This document shows, one piece after another, positions 7,640 to 14,899 of a stretch of DNA of 64,000 nt. The position numbers and the translations under genes were made by a program. Each line of letters opens with the position of its first letter. Position 1 is the first letter of the stretch. The notes beneath the pieces were generated by a model. It ran no database searches, was not told the DNA's origin, and worked only from the letters and a program-made list of their open reading frames with translations. The stretch lies in assembly GCF_965200585.1 (NCBI RefSeq), contig NZ_OZ241361.1; one strand, given 5' to 3'. Source of the stretch: Bacterioplanoides sp965200585 (lineage in GTDB: Bacteria > Pseudomonadota > Gammaproteobacteria > Pseudomonadales > Oceanobacteraceae).

Positions 7640-8595
7640 TGGCAACCGGAATATCCATCTGGAAAAATATTGCACGCTGGGTTGATTCTGATATCGGTCA
7701 GGACGAATCCATGACCAGCACACGATTTAATTGGGTGCGGGTGATTCCTTTTATTGCTTTGCACCTGGTCGCGATCAGTGCTCTGTTTATGGACATCAGC
7801 AGCACCGCGGTTGTTGTGTGTTTTGCCTTGTACTGGTTACGCCAGTTTGCTATTACCGCCTTTTATCATCGCTATTTTTCTCACCGCTCTTATAAAACCA
7901 ATCGCTTCTGGCAATTTATTTTTGCCTTATTAGGTAATATGGCTGCCCAGCGTGGGCCACTGTGGTGGGCTGCTCATCATCGTGCCCATCATCAACATTC
8001 AGATACCGAACAAGACCTGCACTCACCAGTGTTACGAGGCTTCTGGTGGAGTCATGTTGGTTGGTTTACCTGTGATGCCAGTTTCCGTACTCAGTATCAA
8101 CGTATTAAAGATTTTTCAAAATTCCCTGAACTGCGCTGGCTTGATCGTTACGATATTTTTGGCCCGGTATTACTGGTTGTGTTGTTGTATATCAGTGGCG
8201 AGTTACTAGCCCGGTTTCAACCCGCCTTAGAGACCAGTGGTATGCAATTAGTGATCTGGGGATTTTTTGTTTCCACCGTTTTATTATTTCATTCAACCGT
8301 GGCGATTAATTCACTGGGTCACATCTGGGGGAATAAGCGTTTTAAAACCAAAGACGAAAGCCGTAACAATGCCTTTCTGGCCTTATTAACACTGGGCGAA
8401 GGCTGGCATAACAACCATCACCGTTTCGCCGTATCCGCTCGTCAGGGATTTTATTGGTGGCAGGCCGATATTACTTATTATGTGCTGAAGTTAATGAGCT
8501 GGATGGGCATTATTCATAGCCTCAATCCGGTTCCGGCACGCATTCTTGAGGAAGGTAAAACGCCGTATTTCAAGCGGGAGGCCAGCCATGAATAA
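7639..8595 (+). CDS. Membrane acyl-CoA/acyl-lipid desaturase (delta-9 type)
   Basis: This 318-residue di-iron membrane desaturase introduces a double bond into fatty acyl chains. Three histidine boxes are present: HRYFSH (about residue 77), HHRAHH (about 113) and GEGWHNNHH (about 253). Hydrophobic segments flank them, for example VIPFIALHLVAISALFM. The start at 7639 overlaps the phrB stop; an alternative ATG at 7711 (MTSTRFNWV) has AGGA eight bases upstream and may be the true start. Inside this operon it could supply the monounsaturated substrate for the Cfa/UfaM methyltransferase. That link is inference. Confidence 0.88.
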   Translation: MATGISIWKNIARWVDSDIGQDESMTSTRFNWVRVIPFIALHLVAISALFMDISSTAVVVCFALYWLRQFAITAFYHRYFSHRSYKTNRFWQFIFALLGNMAAQRGPLWWAAHHRAHHQHSDTEQDLHSPVLRGFWWSHVGWFTCDASFRTQYQRIKDFSKFPELRWLDRYDIFGPVLLVVLLYISGELLARFQPALETSGMQLVIWGFFVSTVLLFHSTVAINSLGHIWGNKRFKTKDESRNNAFLALLTLGEGWHNNHHRFAVSARQGFYWWQADITYYVLKLMSWMGIIHSLNPVPARILEEGKTPYFKREASHE

Positions 8596-9043
8596 GGCCT
8601 CGGTGCAGAAATTTCAGGATTTATACCACAGCCTGAAACGTGATCATGTCAGTCAGGCGTTATTAGCGGATGTGTATGCCGACAGCATTCTATTTCGTGA
8701 TCCTTTTCATCAGGTTCATGGTCTCGATGCGTTAACGCATTATTTTATCAATATGTATGAAAATGTTGAGCATATTGAATTTACTTTTGGCCATAGCTGG
8801 CTGGATTCGGTCGATGCCAACACTAACACCCAGACCAGCGCCTTTATTCGTTGGCAAATGCGTTATCAACACCCGCGTATCAATTCAGGAAAGGTGGTGC
8901 TGGTTGACGGTGGCAGTGAATTAATCTGGCACGATAACAAAATTATTCAGCATCAGGATTTTTTTGATGGCGGCCAGATGTTGTACGAGCACCTGCCGCT
9001 GATGGGCTGGGCAATTCGAAAATTAAAGGAGCGCATGCAATGA
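8588..9043 (+). CDS. SnoaL-like/NTF2-fold protein
   Basis: This 151-residue protein has the pattern of NTF2/SnoaL-like small folds: a helical start (KFQDLYHSLKR), then DSILFRDPFHQVHGLDALTHYF and a hydrophobic strand-rich second half. The ATG at 8588 is preceded by GGGAGG and overlaps the desaturase by 8 bp. Proteins of this type are regular members of photolyase/SDR/amine-oxidase/Cfa clusters. The role is unknown; isomerase, cyclase or lipid binding are possible for the fold. Confidence 0.75.
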   Translation: MNKASVQKFQDLYHSLKRDHVSQALLADVYADSILFRDPFHQVHGLDALTHYFINMYENVEHIEFTFGHSWLDSVDANTNTQTSAFIRWQMRYQHPRINSGKVVLVDGGSELIWHDNKIIQHQDFFDGGQMLYEHLPLMGWAIRKLKERMQ

Positions 9044-9828
9044 GTTCTTTTAAACAACAAGCGACAAAGCCCGATATATCACAACAGGTTATCTGGTTAA
9101 CCGGAGCGTCTTCCGGTATTGGTGAAGCACTGGTTAAGCCATTAGCTGAGCAATGCAAAACCCTGATTATTTCAGCTCGTAACGGCGAAAAACTGCAACA
9201 GGTCGCGCATGATACTGGTTGCCACAATATTACCTGTGCCCCGGTGGATATCACCAATCGCGATCAGCTGCAGCGTGTTGCCAACGATATTGAACAACAC
9301 TATGGACGACTGGACACCCTGATCGCTAACGCAGGCACCTGTGAATATGTCGATGTCGGCCAGTTTGATGCCGCTTTGTTTGAGCGAGTTATCAATACCA
9401 ACCTGATGGGGCTGGTCAACAGTGTCGAAGCGGCGTTGCCGTTATTGCGCAAAAGTCAGCGCGGTTATTTACTGGGCATGAGTTCCAGTGTGGCTTATTT
9501 ACCCCTGACCCGGGCTCAGGCCTATGGTTCCAGTAAAGCCGCCACCAATCACTTTCTTGAAGCGATGAAGATTGATCTGGCACCAGAGCAGATTGATGTT
9601 TCGGTGATTTGCCCCGGGTTTGTCAAAACCCCGCTGACTGACCAGAACGACTTTCCGATGCCCATGCGTATCAGTGCATCAGAAGCGGCTACTGAAATTA
9701 TTCAGGGGCTGAAACAGCGAACCTGGGAAATTCATTTCCCGCGTCGCTTCACCCGTATTTTGAAGCTGATTGCGTTATTACCGGCACCATTACGTATGCG
9801 TATTACGCAATCCATGAGTCGCCAGTAA
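9040..9828 (+). CDS. Short-chain dehydrogenase/reductase
   Basis: This is a 262-residue classical SDR. The cofactor loop is TGASSGIGEAL (residues 20-30), followed by LIANAGT and the catalytic SSS and YGSSK motifs. An NADP-type preference is plausible from the following SARN. The gene overlaps the SnoaL-like gene by 4 bp. SDRs of this kind occur with amine oxidase, DUF1365 and Cfa genes in the singlet-oxygen regulons of alphaproteobacteria (for example RSP_1087 in Rhodobacter, from memory). A keto-lipid or aldehyde substrate is a guess. The C-terminal IHFPRRFTRILKLIALL is amphipathic and may touch the membrane. Confidence 0.88.
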   Translation: MSSFKQQATKPDISQQVIWLTGASSGIGEALVKPLAEQCKTLIISARNGEKLQQVAHDTGCHNITCAPVDITNRDQLQRVANDIEQHYGRLDTLIANAGTCEYVDVGQFDAALFERVINTNLMGLVNSVEAALPLLRKSQRGYLLGMSSSVAYLPLTRAQAYGSSKAATNHFLEAMKIDLAPEQIDVSVICPGFVKTPLTDQNDFPMPMRISASEAATEIIQGLKQRTWEIHFPRRFTRILKLIALLPAPLRMRITQSMSRQ

Positions 9829-9873
9829 AGCCAACACCTGAATCACTAACTAAAGCGTCAGCCGGAGCTTATT

Positions 9874-11238
9874 ATGAGCCAAGATCAACCCAGAAAAAAA
9901 ATTGCCATTATCGGATCCGGTATTTCCGGCCTGACCTGTGCTTATTTATTAAATAAGCAGCATGATGTTCACTTGTTTGAAGCCAATGACTATTTAGGTG
10001 GGCATACACAAACCACTCCGGTTGCTGCTGGCGGAAAGACCTACCCGGTTAATACTGGTTTTATTGTCTTTAACGACTGGACCTATCCCAATTTTATTGA
10101 GCTGATGAATCAACTGGGAGTCGCCAGTGAAGCCTCGGATATGAGCTTCAGTGTTAAACACCCGACGACCGATATGGAATATAACGGCCACGACTTTAAT
10201 TCGTTATTCGCTAAGCGCCGTAACCTGTTAAACCCAAAATTCTGGCTGATGCTGCGTGATATTCTGCGTTTTAACAAAGAAACCCGTGCTGAGTTAGCGG
10301 CTGATGAAATCAGCCGTGATGAAACGCTGGGCCATTATCTCAACCGTAAAGGCTACGGGGATTACTTCCGCCGTTATTATATTATTCCCATGGGCTCGGC
10401 GGTGTGGTCTGCCAGTGAAGAGATGATGATGTCTTTTCCACTGTATTTCTTTATCCGGTTTTTTAATAACCACGGCATGCTGAGTGTTGATGATCGGCCG
10501 CAGTGGCGGGTGATCAGTGGTGGCTCACAAACTTATGTAAAGGCGATTCAGGATTTATTGCCTGAAGAAAACGTGTATATCAGTACGCCCGTCACTTCCG
10601 TGGTGCGTAATGATCGTGGGGTGATTGTTACTTTTTTAGAAGACAGCACGCCTCAGACTCAGCAGTTTGATGAAGTGATTTTTTCCTGTCATAGCGATCA
10701 GGCGCTGGCGATGTTACAAGATGCCACCGCAGACGAACAAAATGTGCTCGGCGCCATTCCCTATCAGATGAACGATGTGGTACTACATACCGATGCTTCG
10801 GTATTACCCAAACGTCAGGCTGCCTGGGCGGCATGGAATTATCATATTGATGACGCGGAAGTGTCAGGTAAAAAACGTGATACCGCTGCGGTGACCTATT
10901 ATATGAACAGGCTTCAGAACTTTGATGACTGTCCGGAACACTTTTGTGTCACTCTGAACAAAACCGACGATATCGACCCACAAAAAATTATTCGTGCGTT
11001 CCAATATGCCCACCCGGTTTTCACTATGGAAGGCATGACCGCGCAGCAGCAGCATTCATTGATTAATAATAAACACCACAGCCATTTCTGCGGTGCATAT
11101 TGGCTGAATGGTTTTCATGAAGATGGAGTAAACAGTGCATTACGGGTGTGTGAATCGTTTGGTATTAATCTGAAAAATCATCAATCAGATAGTACTCTTA
11201 ATGAAAATGCTAATGTTCGCCAGGAACAGGTGGCCTGA
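9874..11238 (+). CDS. Flavin amine-oxidase-family fatty acid desaturase (UfaD-like)
   Basis: This is a 454-residue flavoprotein with the dinucleotide-binding loop IGSGISGLTCAYLLN (residues 12-26) and the amine oxidase-type VNTGFIVFNDWTYPNF segment. The three-gene order amine oxidase, DUF1365, Cfa-like methylase matches the furan fatty acid genes of Rhodobacter, where a flavin protein (UfaD) desaturates the methylated acyl chain. That mapping of name to family is from memory. It overlaps the DUF1365 gene by one base at TGATG. FAD binding is well supported; the exact reaction rests on context. Confidence 0.82.
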   Translation: MSQDQPRKKIAIIGSGISGLTCAYLLNKQHDVHLFEANDYLGGHTQTTPVAAGGKTYPVNTGFIVFNDWTYPNFIELMNQLGVASEASDMSFSVKHPTTDMEYNGHDFNSLFAKRRNLLNPKFWLMLRDILRFNKETRAELAADEISRDETLGHYLNRKGYGDYFRRYYIIPMGSAVWSASEEMMMSFPLYFFIRFFNNHGMLSVDDRPQWRVISGGSQTYVKAIQDLLPEENVYISTPVTSVVRNDRGVIVTFLEDSTPQTQQFDEVIFSCHSDQALAMLQDATADEQNVLGAIPYQMNDVVLHTDASVLPKRQAAWAAWNYHIDDAEVSGKKRDTAAVTYYMNRLQNFDDCPEHFCVTLNKTDDIDPQKIIRAFQYAHPVFTMEGMTAQQQHSLINNKHHSHFCGAYWLNGFHEDGVNSALRVCESFGINLKNHQSDSTLNENANVRQEQVA

Positions 11239-12194
11239 TGAATAGCCGAATCTATAAAGGCCAGGTGCGCCATCGCCGCCATACTGAAGTGAAACATCAA
11301 TTCACCTATCAGGTCTTTATGGTATTACTGGATCTGGATGAAGTTGATGAGTTATTTACTCGCTCACCATTCTGGTCGACCAAACGCTGGGCAGCGGCGC
11401 AATTTCGGCGGCGGGATTATTTTGGCGACAGTAAAAATTCCATAGATAGCCCGGTAGATAGAGATAGCCCAATAGATAGAGATAGCGCAGCGGATTTAAA
11501 AAACGCCATTATCGAACGGTTTTTTCAGGACACCGGCCTGCGTGCAACGAAGGTGCGTATGCTAACCAATCTGCGCTACTTTGGTTATCTGATTAACCCG
11601 GTGACGTTTTATTACTGTTTTGATGATCATGATAACTGGCTGGGTACGCTGGCTGAGATTACCAATACCCCCTGGGATGAGCGCTTTCAATATACCTTGT
11701 TAGCTGCTTCGGCCGAGACAAAAGAACCAGCTACTAAATTCAGAAAAATAACGGCTATTGCTGCTGAAAAAATCATGAATCCATCGTCACAGCAACCTAA
11801 GTTAGCTTACCGCTTTGAAAAAAGCTTTCATGTATCGCCTTTTAATCCAATGGATATGCAATATCGCTGGATCATGCAATTGCCGGGGAAAGATCTGCTG
11901 ATTCATATGGATAACCTGACGATAGAAAACGGCCACTATCAGCGAGAGTTTGATGCCACTCTATGGCTATCGGCTGAACCCTTCAGCCGCTCAGCCATGA
12001 ACAAGGTGTTGTACCAATACCCACTGATGACGTTAAAGGTGTTTGCGGGTATTTACTGGAATGCCCTGAAGCTCTGGCTAAAACGATCTCCATTTTATGA
12101 TCACCCGGAAAATGACCCGGTTGAGACGTTTAAACAAAAAAATAATCCTGAAACTGACCACTCTGCTCTGAATAACAAGGAGTCTGTGTTATGA
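11238..12194 (+). CDS. DUF1365 protein (UfaO-like candidate in furan fatty acid synthesis)
   Basis: This 318-residue DUF1365 protein begins SRIYKGQVRHRRHTEVKHQF, as is typical of the family, and carries TNLRYFGYLINPVTFYYCFD and the C-terminal LMTLKVFAGIYWNALKLWLK segment. In furan fatty acid pathways, a protein of this neighbourhood is required to insert the ring oxygen; calling it UfaO is from memory and context. It is overlapped by 4 bp with the methyltransferase. An insert of short repeats (SPVDRD-SPIDRD, near residue 70) results from an 18-bp tandem duplication at 11445-11480. Confidence 0.85.
   Translation: MNSRIYKGQVRHRRHTEVKHQFTYQVFMVLLDLDEVDELFTRSPFWSTKRWAAAQFRRRDYFGDSKNSIDSPVDRDSPIDRDSAADLKNAIIERFFQDTGLRATKVRMLTNLRYFGYLINPVTFYYCFDDHDNWLGTLAEITNTPWDERFQYTLLAASAETKEPATKFRKITAIAAEKIMNPSSQQPKLAYRFEKSFHVSPFNPMDMQYRWIMQLPGKDLLIHMDNLTIENGHYQREFDATLWLSAEPFSRSAMNKVLYQYPLMTLKVFAGIYWNALKLWLKRSPFYDHPENDPVETFKQKNNPETDHSALNNKESVL
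11445..11490 (+). repeat. 18-bp in-frame tandem duplication in the DUF1365 gene
   Basis: Units 11445-11462 and 11463-11480 match at 16 of 18 bases, and a third partial copy (GATAGCGCAG) follows at 11481-11490. The duplication keeps the frame and encodes the repeated Asp-Ser-Pro-x-Asp-Arg insert. Confidence 0.85.
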
Positions 12195-13534
12195 AACCAT
12201 TAGCTTTAAAGTCATCGGCCTTAAAATCATCGTCGCTAGACGATAAAAAAATGCACTGGCTGGACCGCCTGTGTCGCCAGGGGTTATTTAACACACTGGA
12301 AAAGCTGCATAGCGGCAGCCTGACCATTATTGAAGGGGAGCAGAGCTTTTATTTTGGTCAGCTCGAACAATCAGACTCCGCAACTCACTCTGTACCACTC
12401 TCACCTACAAACCAGCGCTATCATGCCAGCATTACCATTCACGATTATGAGGCGTATCGGAATATTGCTTTATATGGCAGCGTGGGGGCTGGTGAAGCCT
12501 ATATGACTCATGACTGGAGCAGCCCCGACCTGCCTATGGTGATCCGGGTTCTGGCTTTAAATAAAGACGTGGTTGATCAGATTGATGGTGGGTGGGCCAA
12601 TGTGGGGAAGGTCGCGTTACAATTTTTCCACCAGCTGAATAAAAATACAGAAAAAGGCTCGAAACGTAATATCGCTGCTCATTATGATTTGGGCAACGAG
12701 ATGTTCGAATTATTTCTTGACCCGACCATGATGTATTCCAGCGGTATTTTCCCAACGACGGATGCCACAATGGAGCAGGCGTCCATTTATAAACTGGATC
12801 GTATTTGCCAGAAACTGGATCTGAATGAACAGGATCATCTCGTTGAGATCGGCACCGGCTGGGGTTCAATGGCCATTCATGCGGCTAAACATTACGGCTG
12901 TAAAGTAACAACTACCACCATCTCCGAAGAACAATATGCCTGGGCTCAGGAGAAGGTTCGTGCTGAAGGGCTGGGAGATAAAATTACCCTGCTAAAACAA
13001 GACTATCGTTTATTAGCAGATGAACGTGCCGGGCAATTCGATAAGCTGGTTTCGATTGAAATGATTGAAGCTGTGGGTTATCAGTTTTTGAATACCTATA
13101 TTGAGGCCTGCAGCCGCTTATTAAAAGCCGATGGGGTTGCATTAATTCAGGCCATTACTATTGATGACCAGCGTTACGAACAGGCCAAAACCGAAGTCGA
13201 TTTTATTAAGCGCTATATTTTCCCGGGCAGTTTTATTCCGTGTGTCACTGCGATTCAGTCAGCCGTGACTCAGGCATCGGATATGAAAATGACACATATG
13301 GAAGATATTACGCCACACTATGCGATGACGTTAGCCAAATGGCGTGAACGTTTTCTCGATAATCAGGATGCCATTAAAGCATTGGGTTACGACGACACCT
13401 TTATTCGCTTATGGGATTTCTACTTTGCTTATTGCGAAGGTGGTTTTGCCGAACGTGTGATTGGAGATGTGCAGCTGATGTTTGCTAAACCGTTAAACCG
13501 CCGCGATACAGTTCTGGGGAAACTCGGGGAGTAA
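12191..13534 (+). CDS. Cyclopropane-fatty-acid-synthase-family methyltransferase (Cfa/UfaM)
   Basis: This is a 447-residue SAM-dependent enzyme acting on unsaturated acyl chains of phospholipids. The core shows AHYDLGNEMFELFLDPTMMY, the SAM loop VEIGTGWGSMAIHAA, and IEMIEAVG, all typical of Cfa enzymes. The N-terminal ~150 residues form the usual lipid-binding domain. A neighbouring amine oxidase and DUF1365 favour UfaM, which makes a methylated alkene intermediate for furan fatty acids, over a stand-alone cyclopropane synthase. The two cannot be separated by sequence here. The start region contains a 15-bp tandem repeat (ALKSSALKSSS). It overlaps the DUF1365 gene by 4 bp. Confidence 0.9.
   Translation: MKPLALKSSALKSSSLDDKKMHWLDRLCRQGLFNTLEKLHSGSLTIIEGEQSFYFGQLEQSDSATHSVPLSPTNQRYHASITIHDYEAYRNIALYGSVGAGEAYMTHDWSSPDLPMVIRVLALNKDVVDQIDGGWANVGKVALQFFHQLNKNTEKGSKRNIAAHYDLGNEMFELFLDPTMMYSSGIFPTTDATMEQASIYKLDRICQKLDLNEQDHLVEIGTGWGSMAIHAAKHYGCKVTTTTISEEQYAWAQEKVRAEGLGDKITLLKQDYRLLADERAGQFDKLVSIEMIEAVGYQFLNTYIEACSRLLKADGVALIQAITIDDQRYEQAKTEVDFIKRYIFPGSFIPCVTAIQSAVTQASDMKMTHMEDITPHYAMTLAKWRERFLDNQDAIKALGYDDTFIRLWDFYFAYCEGGFAERVIGDVQLMFAKPLNRRDTVLGKLGE
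12203..12232 (+). repeat. 15-bp in-frame tandem duplication near the start of the Cfa/UfaM gene
   Basis: Units 12203-12217 and 12218-12232 differ at two bases and encode ALKSS twice. It lies in the extreme N-terminus, outside the conserved part of the family. Confidence 0.8.
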
Positions 13535-13557
13535 AGCAAACGAGCAGAGGTCTATCT

Positions 13558-14103
13558 ATGTTACCCATTCAACAGACAATAAAAAATAATGACTGGCTGA
13601 AAACTGTTATTAATGTGGTGCTGTTTCAGCTCTGCTGGCTAGCCTGTGTCGTTGGTGGCAATCAATGGGCGTTAGCGGCACTGTTGCTACTGGTGGTTAT
13701 TCACGCCAGCTGGATTGTGGGACAAGACCAACTATTGAGTGAGGTCCGCCTGGTTTTACCATTAATCAGCTTAGGAATTTTATTCGATACCATACTCATG
13801 CAGATTGAATGGCTGATATTTCCGCATGATAGCGGTGTAACCATCCCCTTCTGGTTAATGGCGTTATGGCTGGCGTTTGCTTCCACCGTACGTCATTCAA
13901 TGTCAGGGATATTAAAAAAACCATGGGTTGCTGTGTTATTTGGTGCGTTAGGTGCTCCCTGGAGTTATTACCTGGGGGATCAACTGGGTGCTGTCACCGT
14001 AACCACCAATGCCTTAATTGCAATCAGTCTGTTCTGGGGGCTGCTGTTATTGGCGGTGTGTGTGCAATTACAAAAAACGGAGGCTGCTGATGGCTCTTTT
14101 TAA
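13558..14103 (+). CDS. DUF2878 integral membrane protein
   Basis: This 181-residue protein is almost wholly hydrophobic, with about five or six membrane segments (for example VINVVLFQLCWLACVV and TTNALIAISLFWGLLLLAV). The pattern around WALAALLLLVVIHASWIVG matches DUF2878, a family that recurs beside Cfa/photolyase clusters. The function is unknown; an inner-membrane role in the lipid pathway is inferred from synteny. It begins 23 bp after the methyltransferase and overlaps the next gene by 14 bp. Confidence 0.82.
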   Translation: MLPIQQTIKNNDWLKTVINVVLFQLCWLACVVGGNQWALAALLLLVVIHASWIVGQDQLLSEVRLVLPLISLGILFDTILMQIEWLIFPHDSGVTIPFWLMALWLAFASTVRHSMSGILKKPWVAVLFGALGAPWSYYLGDQLGAVTVTTNALIAISLFWGLLLLAVCVQLQKTEAADGSF

Positions 14104-14899
14104 TCGTTTGCTGATAGCGTTACTTTTTACCGGCAGCTCTGTTATTGCACTTGCTGCACAGAACTTATCAGCGTCCCTGAAATCGTCAGAAATCAGCTAT
14201 ATTGGCGATGCATATTCACTCAATGACCCAAATACTCTGCTCTATCGTGAAGAACATCATTTATTATTACAAGCAGGGAAGCCGCTTCAACGTCAGGTGA
14301 ATTATTATTCGGCCGAGGGAGAATTAATCGCCAATAAAGAAAACTGGTATCGCACGGCTGCGACTCAACCGGATTTTATTCTGACCGATTTTCGTACGGG
14401 TTATCGGGAAGAAGCCAAAATCAAACCAGTGAAAAATCAACCAGTGAAAAATACGAACACTCTTATTTTGATTTTGACGGAAAGCCCAGGGACGGAAAAC
14501 CAGAAGACAGAAAATCAGAAAACCGAAGAAACTCAACTCAGCGAATTTGATTATGAACTAGTGATTGACGCGGGCTTTGATGATTTTATTCGTAAACACT
14601 GGGGTGCGCTGCTGGCGGGTGATGCCATTCCCTTCAGCTTTGCCTCGGTAGCCCGGCAAACCAGCGTTAATTTTGAAGTACAAATCAGGAAAGTGGTTAA
14701 ACCCGGAGATACCTTATTAAAGCTGGAGATGACGTTACGGTCGTCCTTATTATCCTGGTTGATGTCGCCCATTAAACTGGATTACGATCTGAGTAATAAA
14801 CGGCTGCTGCGCTATCGGGGCCTGAGCAATCTTCAGGATGATCAGGGTTCAGGCCAGCAAGTAGATATTCGTTATCGCTATTTCGATGAAACCCTATGA
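14090..14899 (+). CDS. Exported protein of unknown function
   Basis: I do not recognise the family. The 269-residue product begins with a signal peptide (RLLIALLFTGSSVIALAAQ), with cleavage probably after ALA, so it should be periplasmic. The middle has beta-strand-like alternation (LLLQAGKPLQRQVNYYSAEG), and a low-complexity insert arises from two separate 15-bp tandem duplications (PVKNQPVKN and ENQKTENQKT). The start at ATG 14090 is chosen because it gives the signal peptide and lies inside the end of the DUF2878 gene; the upstream frame would be cysteine-rich and implausible. It overlaps the receptor gene at ATGA, so the two proteins may work together at the cell envelope. Confidence 0.75.
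   Translation: MALFNRLLIALLFTGSSVIALAAQNLSASLKSSEISYIGDAYSLNDPNTLLYREEHHLLLQAGKPLQRQVNYYSAEGELIANKENWYRTAATQPDFILTDFRTGYREEAKIKPVKNQPVKNTNTLILILTESPGTENQKTENQKTEETQLSEFDYELVIDAGFDDFIRKHWGALLAGDAIPFSFASVARQTSVNFEVQIRKVVKPGDTLLKLEMTLRSSLLSWLMSPIKLDYDLSNKRLLRYRGLSNLQDDQGSGQQVDIRYRYFDETL
14424..14520 (+). repeat. Two 15-bp in-frame tandem duplications in the exported-protein gene
   Basis: AACCAGTGAAAAAT repeats as 14424-14438 and 14439-14453, differing only in the last base. A different pair, 14491-14505 and 14506-14520, differs at two bases. Both are in frame and produce charged, flexible inserts. Confidence 0.85.

Noticed and set aside
12191..13534. Simple cyclopropane fatty acid synthase
   Set aside because: Not excluded, but the neighbouring amine oxidase and DUF1365 genes point to the furan fatty acid branch, so the plain cfa name was not used.
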